Origin: Candidatus Thorarchaeota archaeon
Lineage (GTDB): Archaea; Asgardarchaeota; Thorarchaeia; Thorarchaeales; Thorarchaeaceae
Length of the DNA stretch: 64,000 nucleotides
Assembly: GCA_011364985.1 (NCBI GenBank)
Contig: RDOC01000003.1
Span: 1 to 64,000, forward strand
Reading direction: 5' to 3'
The notes beneath the pieces were generated by a model that saw nothing but the letters and a program-made list of their open reading frames with translations, ran no database searches and was not told the origin of the DNA. This document shows, piece by piece, positions 42,016 to 50,950 of this stretch. Each line of letters begins with the position of its first letter. The first letter of the stretch is position 1. The position numbers and the translations under genes are program-made.

Positions 42016-44019
42016 CTAATTCTCAACCCAAGCAAACTTTCGCTGCAGAGTCCTAGGATATACTCTTTTCCAATCATAGTCCACTTTCTTACACCACGTA
42101 TAGACAACCTTTGGATGAATGTAAGACTTCAGTGAAGTTCCCAAGTTCCACGTCCTACTGGCTTTCGCCAGTGCAAAATCGGTTTCGATCCTGCTCTTAG
42201 CAATCTCAGCCTTTCTTACCTGCTCCTTCATCCGTTCGAGGGCCTTCTCAGCTTGTGCAATTCGTTCAGTAGATTTCTCCTTGAAATCTGCAAGTACTTG
42301 CTGCTGCTTCTCAAGAGATGTTTTGCTCTTGGTGTAACGATCCCTTGTGCGAGAAAGACCCGTTTCTGCATCATCTAGGCGTGCTCGAGTGCGCTCAATA
42401 CTTGTCTGGGCTTCTTCCAGTCGTTCTTTCTTCGTGGTCTTCGCCTTCCTCTTGCTTGTTCTGGTCCTGCGCTTTCGTTCTCGAGCGTTGTCCCACGTGG
42501 TCTTTGCACGGTTTCTCTTCTCACGCCAAGAGAGGACGACTTGCCAGTTCTGATCCATGGTTTTCTTCTTTTTCGCAAGTGAGCTTTGTTTCTTTTCCTG
42601 CATCTGTTTCTCTTTCTTTTTTCTGGCTCGTAGTTTCTTCTTCTGTTCTTGCAGCTTTGCCTTGGTCTTTGTAATTCGCTGCTCAGCTTTCTTGATTCGG
42701 TCAACGTATCTATCAGCGGTACGACTCCAGCCCTTGGGAGCCTGCTTTGTGTGATTCATTATACGAGCTACCTCAAGATTTGCTCTCTTGACAGCAGCTT
42801 TCTTGATGAAATCAGGGTCTGCTTGCTTAGTCTTGCTCTTACGGAGCTCATCTTGCATTGTAAGGGTGGCATGAAAAGTTCTGAACACTTTTGCTGTGAG
42901 ATTCTTGTCCACTTTGCCAAGGAATCTGTTAACATGAGAGCTATTGATTCTAGGGAATAACTGTGCAGGTTTCTTAGGGTCTATCTTTGTCTTTCCTTTG
43001 CGAGACTTGAAGGATGCAATACGCTCCTCGGTTCTCTCATAAAGCTCTCTGAATACATTATAGACATCAAGCGGCATTTCCAGCTCCTTATGCCAAGGAA
43101 CGCTATCCTTGCCCAAGAAATTGAACACGACTGAATTCTTCTTGAAAGTTAGATGCTCAGCTCGAAGGGTTGTTGCTCCGACGGTGTCAGCCTCGTCTGG
43201 ATCTTTCTCATCACCCACTCTGAGACTCAGAGCATCTATGAGGTAGCATGCCGCAGCAACCATTCTTGTTTTGTAATCCTCAGAATGAATTCCCTCCATG
43301 ATGTGCGCCCGTATAGCATCGATCTTTTTGGCAACCTTCATTGCCTTGTCATATTTCTCTGCCTCACGTTCTTGCTTTATGGGGCTGCTATCATGTAGCC
43401 ACAGGTACTTGACCTTTCCAGTGAGTTCATCAACCCACTTGGCAATCCACATTGAATCAGAAGCCCAAACAATCTCATCCCAATCACCTTCAGGAACGGG
43501 CGCATCAGGACTCAGATTCAACGTTATGTCTTTATGCGTCACGCCCTTCTTCCAGCGGCCTCTCAGGGGGTGCTCGCCTCGCCCCATAAATATCCCTGAT
43601 GGTTCTGTCTGATAGCTTCCAAGCTCCATACGTTCCCCATCAACTATGGCATAGCCGTACTCCTCCTTTAGACGCTCGCGCTCAACCTTTCGAGCCTCTC
43701 TTTGTGCTTTCTTCTCTTCCTTCGTCATTGCCTCCTTCGTAGCACGCTCCTGCTCAACGAATTCAATGATTTCTGAGAAGTCGATTTCATCAACGGACAA
43801 TGGGGAAGTTGTCTCCAGGGCTTTAGAGAAGTCAGTCATGAAGTTCTCACAAAAAATGGGGTCCTCGACGTATGGAGTTCCTAGCTTTCGCACCCAAGCA
43901 ATTGCCATCTCTTCTTGGAGCCGAGTTAATGCTTTCTTCTGACCATGAACAGTAATATGAAACCCCTTGGATTCGGGTGGTTCTAGGACAATGATGCCGC
44001 GGTGTACAAGAGACTCCAT
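42016..44019 (-). CDS. eukaryotic-type DNA topoisomerase IB
   Basis: A 667-residue topoisomerase IB. The core follows the eukaryotic enzyme: GIFMGRGEHPLRGRWK, TLNLSPDAPVPEGDWDEIVW, KYLWLHDSSPIKQERE, ALSLRVGDEKDPDEADTVGATTLR (catalytic Arg region), FPRINSSHVNRFL, and KVFRTFHATLTMQ. The C-terminus LGTSLKSYIHPKVVYTWC matches LGTSKxNYLDPR and supplies the active-site Tyr. Between them lies a Lys/Arg/Glu-rich linker of about 200 residues, a long coiled coil. It relaxes supercoiled DNA. This enzyme is known from Thaumarchaeota and Asgard archaea, which is the main hint to the host lineage. RBS GAGGA precedes the ATG. Confidence 0.9.
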   Translation of the reverse strand: MESLVHRGIIVLEPPESKGFHITVHGQKKALTRLQEEMAIAWVRKLGTPYVEDPIFCENFMTDFSKALETTSPLSVDEIDFSEIIEFVEQERATKEAMTKEEKKAQREARKVERERLKEEYGYAIVDGERMELGSYQTEPSGIFMGRGEHPLRGRWKKGVTHKDITLNLSPDAPVPEGDWDEIVWASDSMWIAKWVDELTGKVKYLWLHDSSPIKQEREAEKYDKAMKVAKKIDAIRAHIMEGIHSEDYKTRMVAAACYLIDALSLRVGDEKDPDEADTVGATTLRAEHLTFKKNSVVFNFLGKDSVPWHKELEMPLDVYNVFRELYERTEERIASFKSRKGKTKIDPKKPAQLFPRINSSHVNRFLGKVDKNLTAKVFRTFHATLTMQDELRKSKTKQADPDFIKKAAVKRANLEVARIMNHTKQAPKGWSRTADRYVDRIKKAEQRITKTKAKLQEQKKKLRARKKKEKQMQEKKQSSLAKKKKTMDQNWQVVLSWREKRNRAKTTWDNARERKRRTRTSKRKAKTTKKERLEEAQTSIERTRARLDDAETGLSRTRDRYTKSKTSLEKQQQVLADFKEKSTERIAQAEKALERMKEQVRKAEIAKSRIETDFALAKASRTWNLGTSLKSYIHPKVVYTWCKKVDYDWKRVYPRTLQRKFAWVEN

Positions 44020-44145
44020 TCAGATTCCTCATTGGTTATAGGGAGTGGGATGTCGTTTTGTTACTAACAAAAGGATTGTTGTCGTGGTATCTATGAGAAG
44101 GCAATCGCCAATAATTTCAAGTGGCCAAAATAGAACATCTCATCT

Positions 44146-44430
44146 ATGGTTGATGAAGTATCAGAACTCTTTGACGACCTTCTGAAGGAGCGAAGTTATA
44201 GAAAGACGAGAAAGCCCGATCCATCCAAGAAGAAGGAGTTGGAGAAGTATCATAGAGTACACTATCTGAGCAAGCTAATTGCTGAACTGGAGGCAGTCAA
44301 AGTAAAGGCACGTGCTCTGATATCTTCTGATGAGGAGTACCTCCATGTGTGCGAACTCCTCGATTCTGTGGTCAATCGTCTCACCTATACCAGACTCGAA
44401 ACAAGAATTGGAATTCAGTCTGAACGATGA
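44146..44430 (+). CDS. small charged helical protein
   Basis: A 94-residue protein, very rich in Lys, Glu and Leu, with an N-terminal basic stretch (RKTRKPDPSKKKELEK) and two helices (YLSKLIAELEAVKVKARALI, YLHVCELLDSVVNRLTYTRLE). It is divergent from topoisomerase IB. It may bind nucleic acid or a partner protein; no family is recognised. Confidence 0.5.
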   Translation: MVDEVSELFDDLLKERSYRKTRKPDPSKKKELEKYHRVHYLSKLIAELEAVKVKARALISSDEEYLHVCELLDSVVNRLTYTRLETRIGIQSER

Positions 44431-44646
44431 GTTTAAAACCGCCAATCAAAGAGAGCCGTCTTGATGCAACCGTGGCTTGGATGACACGGCAAATGATTAA
44501 TCCCATCAAAAATGCGGCCATAGTCTAGGGCGCTCGGAGTTACCGTTTTTTGTCTTGGGTATCGTGTCCATTTCCGGCATTCAGCTCGTCCTCTCTGAGC
44601 TAAGGACTTATATCATCACCAGAATATCCATAGTCGGTGGTATGGA

Positions 44647-44901
44647 ATGGCCTCTGTATTGGGTGGCATAGCAAAGGGTCTAGCTAAGCTATTGTCAAAG
44701 GTCGAATTCTGGCTCGCTTTGATAATCTTGGCCGTCATTGTGTTCTTTGGGCTACTGATTTCAAATATTGCCCTCGTTGGAATAGAACATCCCGAAGCAT
44801 TTCCCGTAGTTGCTGGAATTGGTGTGTGGATAATTCAGATTCTATTCCTGTTTGCACTAGTTGCATTCCTATTGTATTTCGCTTGCAAACTCATCAAATA
44901 A
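44647..44901 (+). CDS. two-span small membrane protein
   Basis: An 84-residue protein with two hydrophobic segments (FWLALIILAVIVFFGLLIS and GIWIIQILFLFALVAFLLYFA-like) and a short N-terminal helix. No family is recognised; it stands alone between the topoisomerase region and the defence island. Confidence 0.5.
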   Translation: MASVLGGIAKGLAKLLSKVEFWLALIILAVIVFFGLLISNIALVGIEHPEAFPVVAGIGVWIIQILFLFALVAFLLYFACKLIK

Positions 44902-45015
44902 ACCTCTGCCGGTTTCGGGTTGCGTTTCTTCTCGGAGTGAGTTAGGTATAAGTTCAAAAGACTGCCTAACCACACTCAGTATGTAAACAGCATCGCAGAT
45001 GGACTACAGGATTCC

Positions 45016-46332
45016 ATGGAGAAATCAGACATCATGCATGAAACACAGAACGAGAGTTCGGAATCTGAAAAACGAAAAGCAATCATACGGCAGGTTACCC
45101 TAAGGGAGTTCGACAAAGACCAGAACCAGAAAGAGCAAGATGTTTCTCTGCGGGATCTCGTTGATTTTCCGTCCACAACATACAGTACCTTTGGCATCTA
45201 CAACTACCCTGCGAAGTTCATCCCTCATGTTGTCAACTATGTCCTTGAGAACTACGGGGAGGAGGGGATGACAGTCTTCGACCCATTTGCAGGTTGTGGC
45301 ACCGTCGGACTTGCATCTCGTATCTATGGGCATGGCTACGAACTCTGGGATCTAAATCCCATTCTAGAACTGCTGCATCGAGTAGCGATAGCCGCGCCTG
45401 TCAATATCGACATTGTATCCCTTGTGGATCATGTTCTTGAATATGAGGAATCATATATCCCAAAATGGTCAAACTTTGACTACTGGTTTGCAGAAGACCT
45501 TCAGAATCTTCTTGCACAATCTTGGGGATTCTATCACGCACTAGAAGACGAAAGTGTGAGGGATTTCCTTGCTGTCCCGCTCCTTAAGGTAAGTAGACAC
45601 TTCTCGTATGACGATATGGGTCGTATGAAGCTATCGAAGTCCCCGAAGTCAAAGGCCCGTGTGAAAGAGATTTTGAAACAGGACTGGAAATGGTTGTTCC
45701 GTTCGATGCTCATCGATGAGCTCAATGATTTGCACAAGAAGCAGAAGGAATATCAATCACTCAACCCCGTCGATGTAGAGGCAACTATACGTGCAGGTGT
45801 GGACTCTCTCAAGGAGAGCCTTCGAGAAGACCGTGATATTCTCATCACCTCTCCTCCGTATCTTCAGTCACAGGAGTATATGAGGCAGGCAAAGATGGAC
45901 CTGTTCTGGCTTGGATACTCCGATAAGGAAGTAAAACAGCTTAGCAAGATGGAAATACCCTATCGAGATTTGCATGAGATAGACATCAAATCTGAAACAT
46001 ACAGACGAGTGAGGAAAGTCATAGGTGAAGAGCATATTCAGGACGTCTATGACAACTATTTCCGGGGTGTGACTCAGTGTCTTGAGCGACTGTCAACAGA
46101 CATCTCGACTTACCTCTTCTTCTTCGTTGGAAGGTCAAGTATGAGGGGCAGACCTGTCCCCATCGACACGATACTAACTGAACACTTCACCCAATTGGGC
46201 TGGACGCATGAGAGAACACTAGTGGATACTATTGTTTCACGGCGGATGTTCTCATATGGTGTCAATCCCGCCACAAATCAGCGAGATGTGAGGACCAAAA
46301 CAGAGCATCTAATCGTCCTTAAGAGACCTTAA
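45016..46332 (+). CDS. DNA methyltransferase (N4-cytosine/N6-adenine type)
   Basis: A 438-residue methyltransferase. VFDPFAGCGTVGLASRIYGH near residues 92-110 is the SAM-binding motif (DPFxGxGT), and TSPPYLQSQEY near residue 278 is the catalytic S/N-P-P-Y motif, so it methylates an exocyclic amino group of DNA. The sequence between them probably holds the target recognition region. Thirty-five bases downstream is a small PD-(D/E/Q)XK-type nuclease gene, giving a probable type II restriction-modification pair. The recognition site cannot be read. Confidence 0.8.
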   Translation: MEKSDIMHETQNESSESEKRKAIIRQVTLREFDKDQNQKEQDVSLRDLVDFPSTTYSTFGIYNYPAKFIPHVVNYVLENYGEEGMTVFDPFAGCGTVGLASRIYGHGYELWDLNPILELLHRVAIAAPVNIDIVSLVDHVLEYEESYIPKWSNFDYWFAEDLQNLLAQSWGFYHALEDESVRDFLAVPLLKVSRHFSYDDMGRMKLSKSPKSKARVKEILKQDWKWLFRSMLIDELNDLHKKQKEYQSLNPVDVEATIRAGVDSLKESLREDRDILITSPPYLQSQEYMRQAKMDLFWLGYSDKEVKQLSKMEIPYRDLHEIDIKSETYRRVRKVIGEEHIQDVYDNYFRGVTQCLERLSTDISTYLFFFVGRSSMRGRPVPIDTILTEHFTQLGWTHERTLVDTIVSRRMFSYGVNPATNQRDVRTKTEHLIVLKRP

Positions 46333-46367
46333 GAAGTTGGAGCGCTCCGAATAATCAGAGGATAGTC

Positions 46368-46877
46368 ATGGGCCGGGTGACCGATCTCAATATCACTGGC
46401 AAGGATGAGAGTGCCTTTGCAGCAGACATGGGTATGGCACACGAGTTTCTAGTAACTGCAATACTAATTCGGCTTGGTTTTGAAGTCGGTGTTATGCAAG
46501 TTTCGAGAACCCCGTATGATCTCTGGCTTCTTGCATACGACCGGCCCGATGGCAACAGTGTTTCCTTGCGGGTTCAGATAAAGACAGTTTCTAAGGGTGG
46601 CACCATCAAACTCACAGGTGGAACCCGTGGGGGCATAGACCGCGAGTACAAGAGTGACGTGAAAGAATACAAGTACAGCACCGAGCATAGCGACCTACTC
46701 ATTGGGGTTGACAGGAATACATTCGATTTGTATTTGGTACCGACAAGCTTTCTTGACGATTGGGGGAAGTCCAAGGCTGTGTCACTGCTTAAGCCCTTAA
46801 AGAACAACTGGGACTTGCTGATGAACTGGAATGATGAATTCATTATCTCACTTCGGAATGATTTGATCCAGTCATGA
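46368..46877 (+). CDS. putative restriction endonuclease, PD-(D/E)XK-like
   Basis: A 169-residue protein. GMAHEFLVTAILIRLGFEV is the helix that precedes the core; YDLWLLAYD supplies the acidic residue and SLRVQIKTVSKGG the Q-x-K catalytic strand. This is the arrangement of small nucleases related to DUF4365 and other restriction endonuclease-like proteins. It directly follows a DNA methyltransferase, so it is likely its partner endonuclease. Gln replaces the usual Glu, which occurs in some active families. Confidence 0.65.
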   Translation: MGRVTDLNITGKDESAFAADMGMAHEFLVTAILIRLGFEVGVMQVSRTPYDLWLLAYDRPDGNSVSLRVQIKTVSKGGTIKLTGGTRGGIDREYKSDVKEYKYSTEHSDLLIGVDRNTFDLYLVPTSFLDDWGKSKAVSLLKPLKNNWDLLMNWNDEFIISLRNDLIQS

Positions 46878-46982
46878 AGCAGTTATGGTTGGCAGGTGTT
46901 TTAGCACTATCCAGTCTATCGAAAGCATGAGGGCCCAATATCTTCGGCTTCAGCTTATTGTCGATTTGGCTTACACTTTCTT

Positions 46983-48326
46983 CTATGCTTTCAGGCTTAG
47001 AACGAATTGGTCAAATTGAGCAGGACCAATAATCTTAAAGTCCAATTCTTGAAAGAAGGATGCGAAATCCTCATTGAGAGAACTAGTTGCAGAAGAAACA
47101 TCTTCATCAAGGTTCCAGACCAATATGGCCCGGCTGACGTTGCGGCCGTTAGCAACGCACGAACGAACGTGTTTCTCAATCTGTTGTACAGTCTTCCTTA
47201 GCTCCTGTGTGACTGCAGTCCTATCGTCTATAGTACGCTTTCGGAGGACTTTGCATTCCACAAGCGTGTCCTTCACGAGGAAGTCGATTTCTCTCCCTCC
47301 CGCGTATTGATTGCACTCGAACGGTATTTCCTCACTCTTAAGCATCCATGCCAAGTACACGGAGAGGAAACCATCCTTACACAGAAGCGCCTTCTTGAAG
47401 TTTTCAGAGGGTTCATAGAGGGCCGAGAATGAATAGGGTTGCTTGCAGGTAAGGCAGTGATACTTGGTCATCTTATCAGGGGCAGCCCTACCATGTAGTT
47501 CGACATAGGATGGACTCTCAAGAGCGCAGCTATCACACCATAGGATTGCACCCTCGAGGTCTATGAGTTTGTGCAGATAGAGGGCATTCATCAGATTGAA
47601 GTATTCATCATACTCCATATCGGCATTCTGAAGAACACTGCGATGCCATGCCACAGAAATAAGTAGTAGAGGCAATCTCAGATTTGGCATGATTCTTGAG
47701 AATGATCCGAGTAGCCCCATTTTATCGCTCTCGAAATGTTTTCTTAGGGCCGATGCAACCTTCTCTGCTTTTTCCGCCACAATGCTGGACGTGTCGTCGA
47801 TGTAAGGGGATCCTTCTTTGCCAGCCGATGTCAACGCGGATGTAATGAACTCCTGAATATCTCCGAGTTTCTCCTTCATGAGTTGATAATTGAAATTCGG
47901 GCTGCTGATCAAATCAACGACGTCTTTGTTGGATCTGGCTGCATGAATCAAGATATAGGCAATTATATCAAGGAAGTCCGAATACTGCTTAGTTTCAGGA
48001 CCAAGTCCGAGATTCTCCATTATCCTCCTACTAATATCCTGTTGCATCGTCATTTCAGCAAGATACTCAACAACTCTTGTTCTCTCGGCAGGGACATAAG
48101 TGTCGATATGGAACTCACCCGATAGCGGGAACGCATGCATAAGATGTTCTCCCTCGATTCCAAACATGTCGGTGTGGTGCGTGAAAAGAAGCCGCCTGTA
48201 ACTCTCTTCGCGTCCCACTGATTGCATGAAGACATCCAGCTGTTGATTCCCCTTCAGTATGTTCATTATCTCTTCCACAGTAGGTCTATACATGAGATCA
48301 TATCCTTCGAACAGTGGACCTTGCAT
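46983..48326 (-). CDS. zinc-ribbon protein with C-terminal PD-(D/E)XK nuclease-like domain
   Basis: A 447-residue protein. The first 250 residues are helical and of unknown fold. LWCDSC near residue 262 and YHCLTC some 28 residues later form a zinc ribbon. The C-terminal domain has YAGGREIDFLVKDTLVECKVLRKR, where D and E-x-K are the PD-(D/E)XK catalytic residues, so a nuclease is likely. It is convergent with the methyltransferase/endonuclease pair and probably belongs to the same defence island. No named system is recognised. Confidence 0.6.
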   Translation of the reverse strand: MQGPLFEGYDLMYRPTVEEIMNILKGNQQLDVFMQSVGREESYRRLLFTHHTDMFGIEGEHLMHAFPLSGEFHIDTYVPAERTRVVEYLAEMTMQQDISRRIMENLGLGPETKQYSDFLDIIAYILIHAARSNKDVVDLISSPNFNYQLMKEKLGDIQEFITSALTSAGKEGSPYIDDTSSIVAEKAEKVASALRKHFESDKMGLLGSFSRIMPNLRLPLLLISVAWHRSVLQNADMEYDEYFNLMNALYLHKLIDLEGAILWCDSCALESPSYVELHGRAAPDKMTKYHCLTCKQPYSFSALYEPSENFKKALLCKDGFLSVYLAWMLKSEEIPFECNQYAGGREIDFLVKDTLVECKVLRKRTIDDRTAVTQELRKTVQQIEKHVRSCVANGRNVSRAILVWNLDEDVSSATSSLNEDFASFFQELDFKIIGPAQFDQFVLSLKA

Positions 48327-48802
48327 TATGTGAATTCAAATCTCAAGATTGTTGAGTAATCTTGGACAGGAGTTGGGGTGTGATGAAATTCTTTCTTGGT
48401 ACCCTCAGGAGCTTCGATACAGCGCCTACATCGTTCATGGTATGTAGACTAATCAACCTTCTCGTAGGTCTTTGATGATTGAACCGTTTGCTGGCATTGT
48501 CCTCTCGGAGGCTTTAATTAGAACCTACTCCCGAGAATCCCACCCTTCCACGGACCATCCGATCTGGGTGGTGCAGTTGGCCACTATGAACTGAAGATAG
48601 TGGCCTTCCACAGATTCGTTCGGTTGACCCGGCATCACTGTATCCAACTCATGATACAAGCCTTCCACTAACGGTCCGCATGATGAGGAAACAATATGCT
48701 TAAATTTCCAGCTCGAACAGCCGTAGATTAGAGGCCCGAAATCACTTCCTTGTAAGGAAAGATAATTCGAGCCTTTCGCTAACAGTCTGTGAGTGGACAC
48801 CT
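48327..48802. other. intergenic region before tRNA-Gly(TCC)
   Basis: About 475 bases without a supported gene, between the zinc-ribbon nuclease promoter and the tRNA. The only long frame here reads through the tRNA and is not a gene. Confidence 0.35.
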
Positions 48803-48877
48803 GCGGCCGTTGTCTAGGGGTTAGGATGCAGCCCTTCCAAGGCTGGGGCCCGGGTTCAAATCCCGGCGGCCGCACCA
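48803..48877 (+). tRNA. tRNA-Gly(TCC), no intron, CCA encoded
   Basis: GCGGCCG pairs perfectly with CGGCCGC. D arm TTGTCTAGGGGTTAGGATG, anticodon arm CAGCC-CTTCCAA-GGCTG (anticodon TCC), T arm CCGGG-TTCAAAT-CCCGG, then ACCA. It is 75 nt with no insertion, unlike the other tRNAs here. Its 3' end is the probable integration target of the island downstream, since near copies occur at 55551 and 58664. Confidence 0.95.
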
Positions 48878-49009
48878 CATCATAGCCCATAGAACATGGC
48901 TGAAGTGAATGAACCCCACCTACGGACTTCTGTGTTCCATCCGTCTTCTGCCCGATGTCGCCATCAACTCCTGGAGCCACCCAGTAGCAAGCAAAAGCAT
49001 TGGCTGCAA

Positions 49010-50692
49010 TCATCGAGACACGGTCCCTCCTACAGCCCTGACTTCTTTCTCCTGCTTTATTCCAGTCGCATCTTTCCTGGGAGCAGTGAGCCTTTCCACA
49101 GCATTTTCCACGGCACGGTCATCATCGCCATCCCCGTCCTCGTCACCGAATTCAAGGACACTCGTCTGAGCTGAGCGAACCACCGCGGACTCCCTCGGGC
49201 TTGATGCACTACCCTTGCGAGGGAGTGAGGACTTCTGTTTAGGGGAACGAGCCCCCCTAACAGCCTTCGGGACTGAGCCCAGCCTCCGCTCGGGAGTGGC
49301 CCACCGCCCTAGTCCATTCTCACTCCAAAGTGAAGGAATGAGCGTGATAAGTCGACGCGCTATGTTCAGGGAACCGTTGCGGTCCGCGTTTGTGCGGAAC
49401 CCACAGGTGTGGCACACGAAGAGAGACTGCCTCGGTCGGATTCCCTGATGCCCGCACTTCCAACAGGTGATGGAGGTCCAGTTCTCCGGGATCACATGGA
49501 AACGACTTTGTTTACCCTCTGTCCGCCAACCGAGTTGTTCGAGGCCGTGCTTCAGCGTGCGCGTCACCCGCCCGAAGCACCATCTGTGCATAAGGCCTCG
49601 AAACCGCTTTCCCTGATAGTTGCCCTTGCGGGCCGTGTTGCGGATGCCCTTGAGTCGACCGATGGCCACATGCACGACATACCGCTCACTGAGCCCCCCT
49701 ATGTATGAGAGAAGCCAACTCACCGTGAGCCTATCATACTCCTTGGACACATTCTCGCGCTTCGACCGAAGCCCCTTAAGTTTCCGAACAACATTGTCAT
49801 ATCGAAGCCCCCGGTCCCTGCGCGTGTCAGCCTCGTGCTGGAGATTAGCCACCTGCCGGTCGTATCGCCGCATGAGTCTGACCTTGTCATGTTGGACGAA
49901 ATAGCGGGTTTCCGAAACACGCGTAGGCGTCAGCAACGTCGTGCACACCGCCCTGTTAATCCCGAGGTCGATACCAAGAATCGCCGGGGGAAGGCCCCGC
50001 TTCTCCACCATGGTTTCAGGAATCCGGATGGCCACAGCGGCCCACCACTTTCCTCGCCTATCGGTGAAGACCTGCACGCTCTTCTCATTCCCGCGTTCAA
50101 GCTGCTGGAGATGGAAGGGCGCCGTCTTCAGGGGCACAGTCAATCTATCATGCACCTGCCTGCCCTCTGCGACCGAGTCCAATGAGTCGCGGAGCTCCAG
50201 CCACCATGTGGCCACGGTATTCTCATGCTTTACAAGCCTAGCGCGATACGGAATGAAGATTCGTCTGGGAATTCGCCTGTCCCGATTGACCTGACTGGGG
50301 CGGGAATGTCTTCCCCCACCCCTCCGAAGAGCCAGATAACTCTCATAGTTCGCTGCAGCCACCCTCCGACACTCGGAGAGTTCGTTAGCCGATATCCTCG
50401 GGAAGCGCGCTTTGAGGTCATGCTCAACAATCAACCTCTGCTTGCCATCTCCAGAGACCCGTTCGGCTGTCATAGTCAGGGTATGCAGCTTGCTCTCATC
50501 GATTCGCTTTCTGTTCACCCCCCTCAAGAGCTGTTCCTCGTTCTCCTCGATAATCCTGAAGAACGCCCTGATGACTCTGGTGTCTCGGCCCACCATCTGG
50601 CGCAGCCGCTGTTGCGCCCTCGTGGTCATCATCTCCCAGTTGATGGGAATTTTGACCGTAATCACTGGTTGCTGGTTTTTCACCATAGCCAT
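49010..50692 (-). CDS. TnpB-family (IS200/IS605 OrfB-like) protein, unusual RuvC site
   Basis: A 560-residue TnpB-like protein. ILGIDLGINRAVCTTLL carries the first RuvC Asp. TSITCWKCGHQG and FVCHTCGF form the zinc finger, and TNADRNGSLNIARRL holds the last Asp. The segment usually reading E-D-L has VAIGRLKGIRN instead, so the central Glu is Gly at this position. The protein may be nuclease-dead, or the Glu may have moved, as reported in some TnpB lineages. A long Ser/Arg-rich C-terminal tail follows residue 470. No TnpA gene lies nearby. The composition is GC-rich, unlike the host. Confidence 0.8.
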   Translation of the reverse strand: MAMVKNQQPVITVKIPINWEMMTTRAQQRLRQMVGRDTRVIRAFFRIIEENEEQLLRGVNRKRIDESKLHTLTMTAERVSGDGKQRLIVEHDLKARFPRISANELSECRRVAAANYESYLALRRGGGRHSRPSQVNRDRRIPRRIFIPYRARLVKHENTVATWWLELRDSLDSVAEGRQVHDRLTVPLKTAPFHLQQLERGNEKSVQVFTDRRGKWWAAVAIRIPETMVEKRGLPPAILGIDLGINRAVCTTLLTPTRVSETRYFVQHDKVRLMRRYDRQVANLQHEADTRRDRGLRYDNVVRKLKGLRSKRENVSKEYDRLTVSWLLSYIGGLSERYVVHVAIGRLKGIRNTARKGNYQGKRFRGLMHRWCFGRVTRTLKHGLEQLGWRTEGKQSRFHVIPENWTSITCWKCGHQGIRPRQSLFVCHTCGFRTNADRNGSLNIARRLITLIPSLWSENGLGRWATPERRLGSVPKAVRGARSPKQKSSLPRKGSASSPRESAVVRSAQTSVLEFGDEDGDGDDDRAVENAVERLTAPRKDATGIKQEKEVRAVGGTVSR

Positions 50693-50950
50693 CGCTCCTA
50701 CAATATAAAGTTCTGACCTGTTCAGTCAGTGGAGTTCATTCGCAACCTTGTGCTTGCAAGACTGTATTGAACTCCTACAATTAGTAGGTATGAAACAATA
50801 TAAAGTTATGAAGCAATTTAAATAAACGAAAAGTTGAATTAGTCAGTCCATTCCTTCTTTATCAAAATCTAAGTAGAAAAAGATTTAATCTGCTTTTGAT
50901 ATAGTCACAAAAAAGTCTATAGTTTTCTACACGAAAGGAGAGTGGCGCGC
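50693..50950. promoter_or_regulatory. divergent region between tnpB and the giant gene, with repeats
   Basis: AT-rich. ACAATATAAAGTT occurs twice (50701 and 50796) and CTCCTACAAT twice (50696 and 50773). GGAGTTCA (50732) and TGAACTCC (50769) form an 8-bp inverted repeat. These may be an IS605-type end hairpin and promoter elements for the two divergent genes. Confidence 0.4.

Noticed and set aside
42016-44019. Tyrosine integrase explaining the tRNA-linked islands
   Set aside because: The protein matches eukaryotic topoisomerase IB over its length and lies outside the islands.
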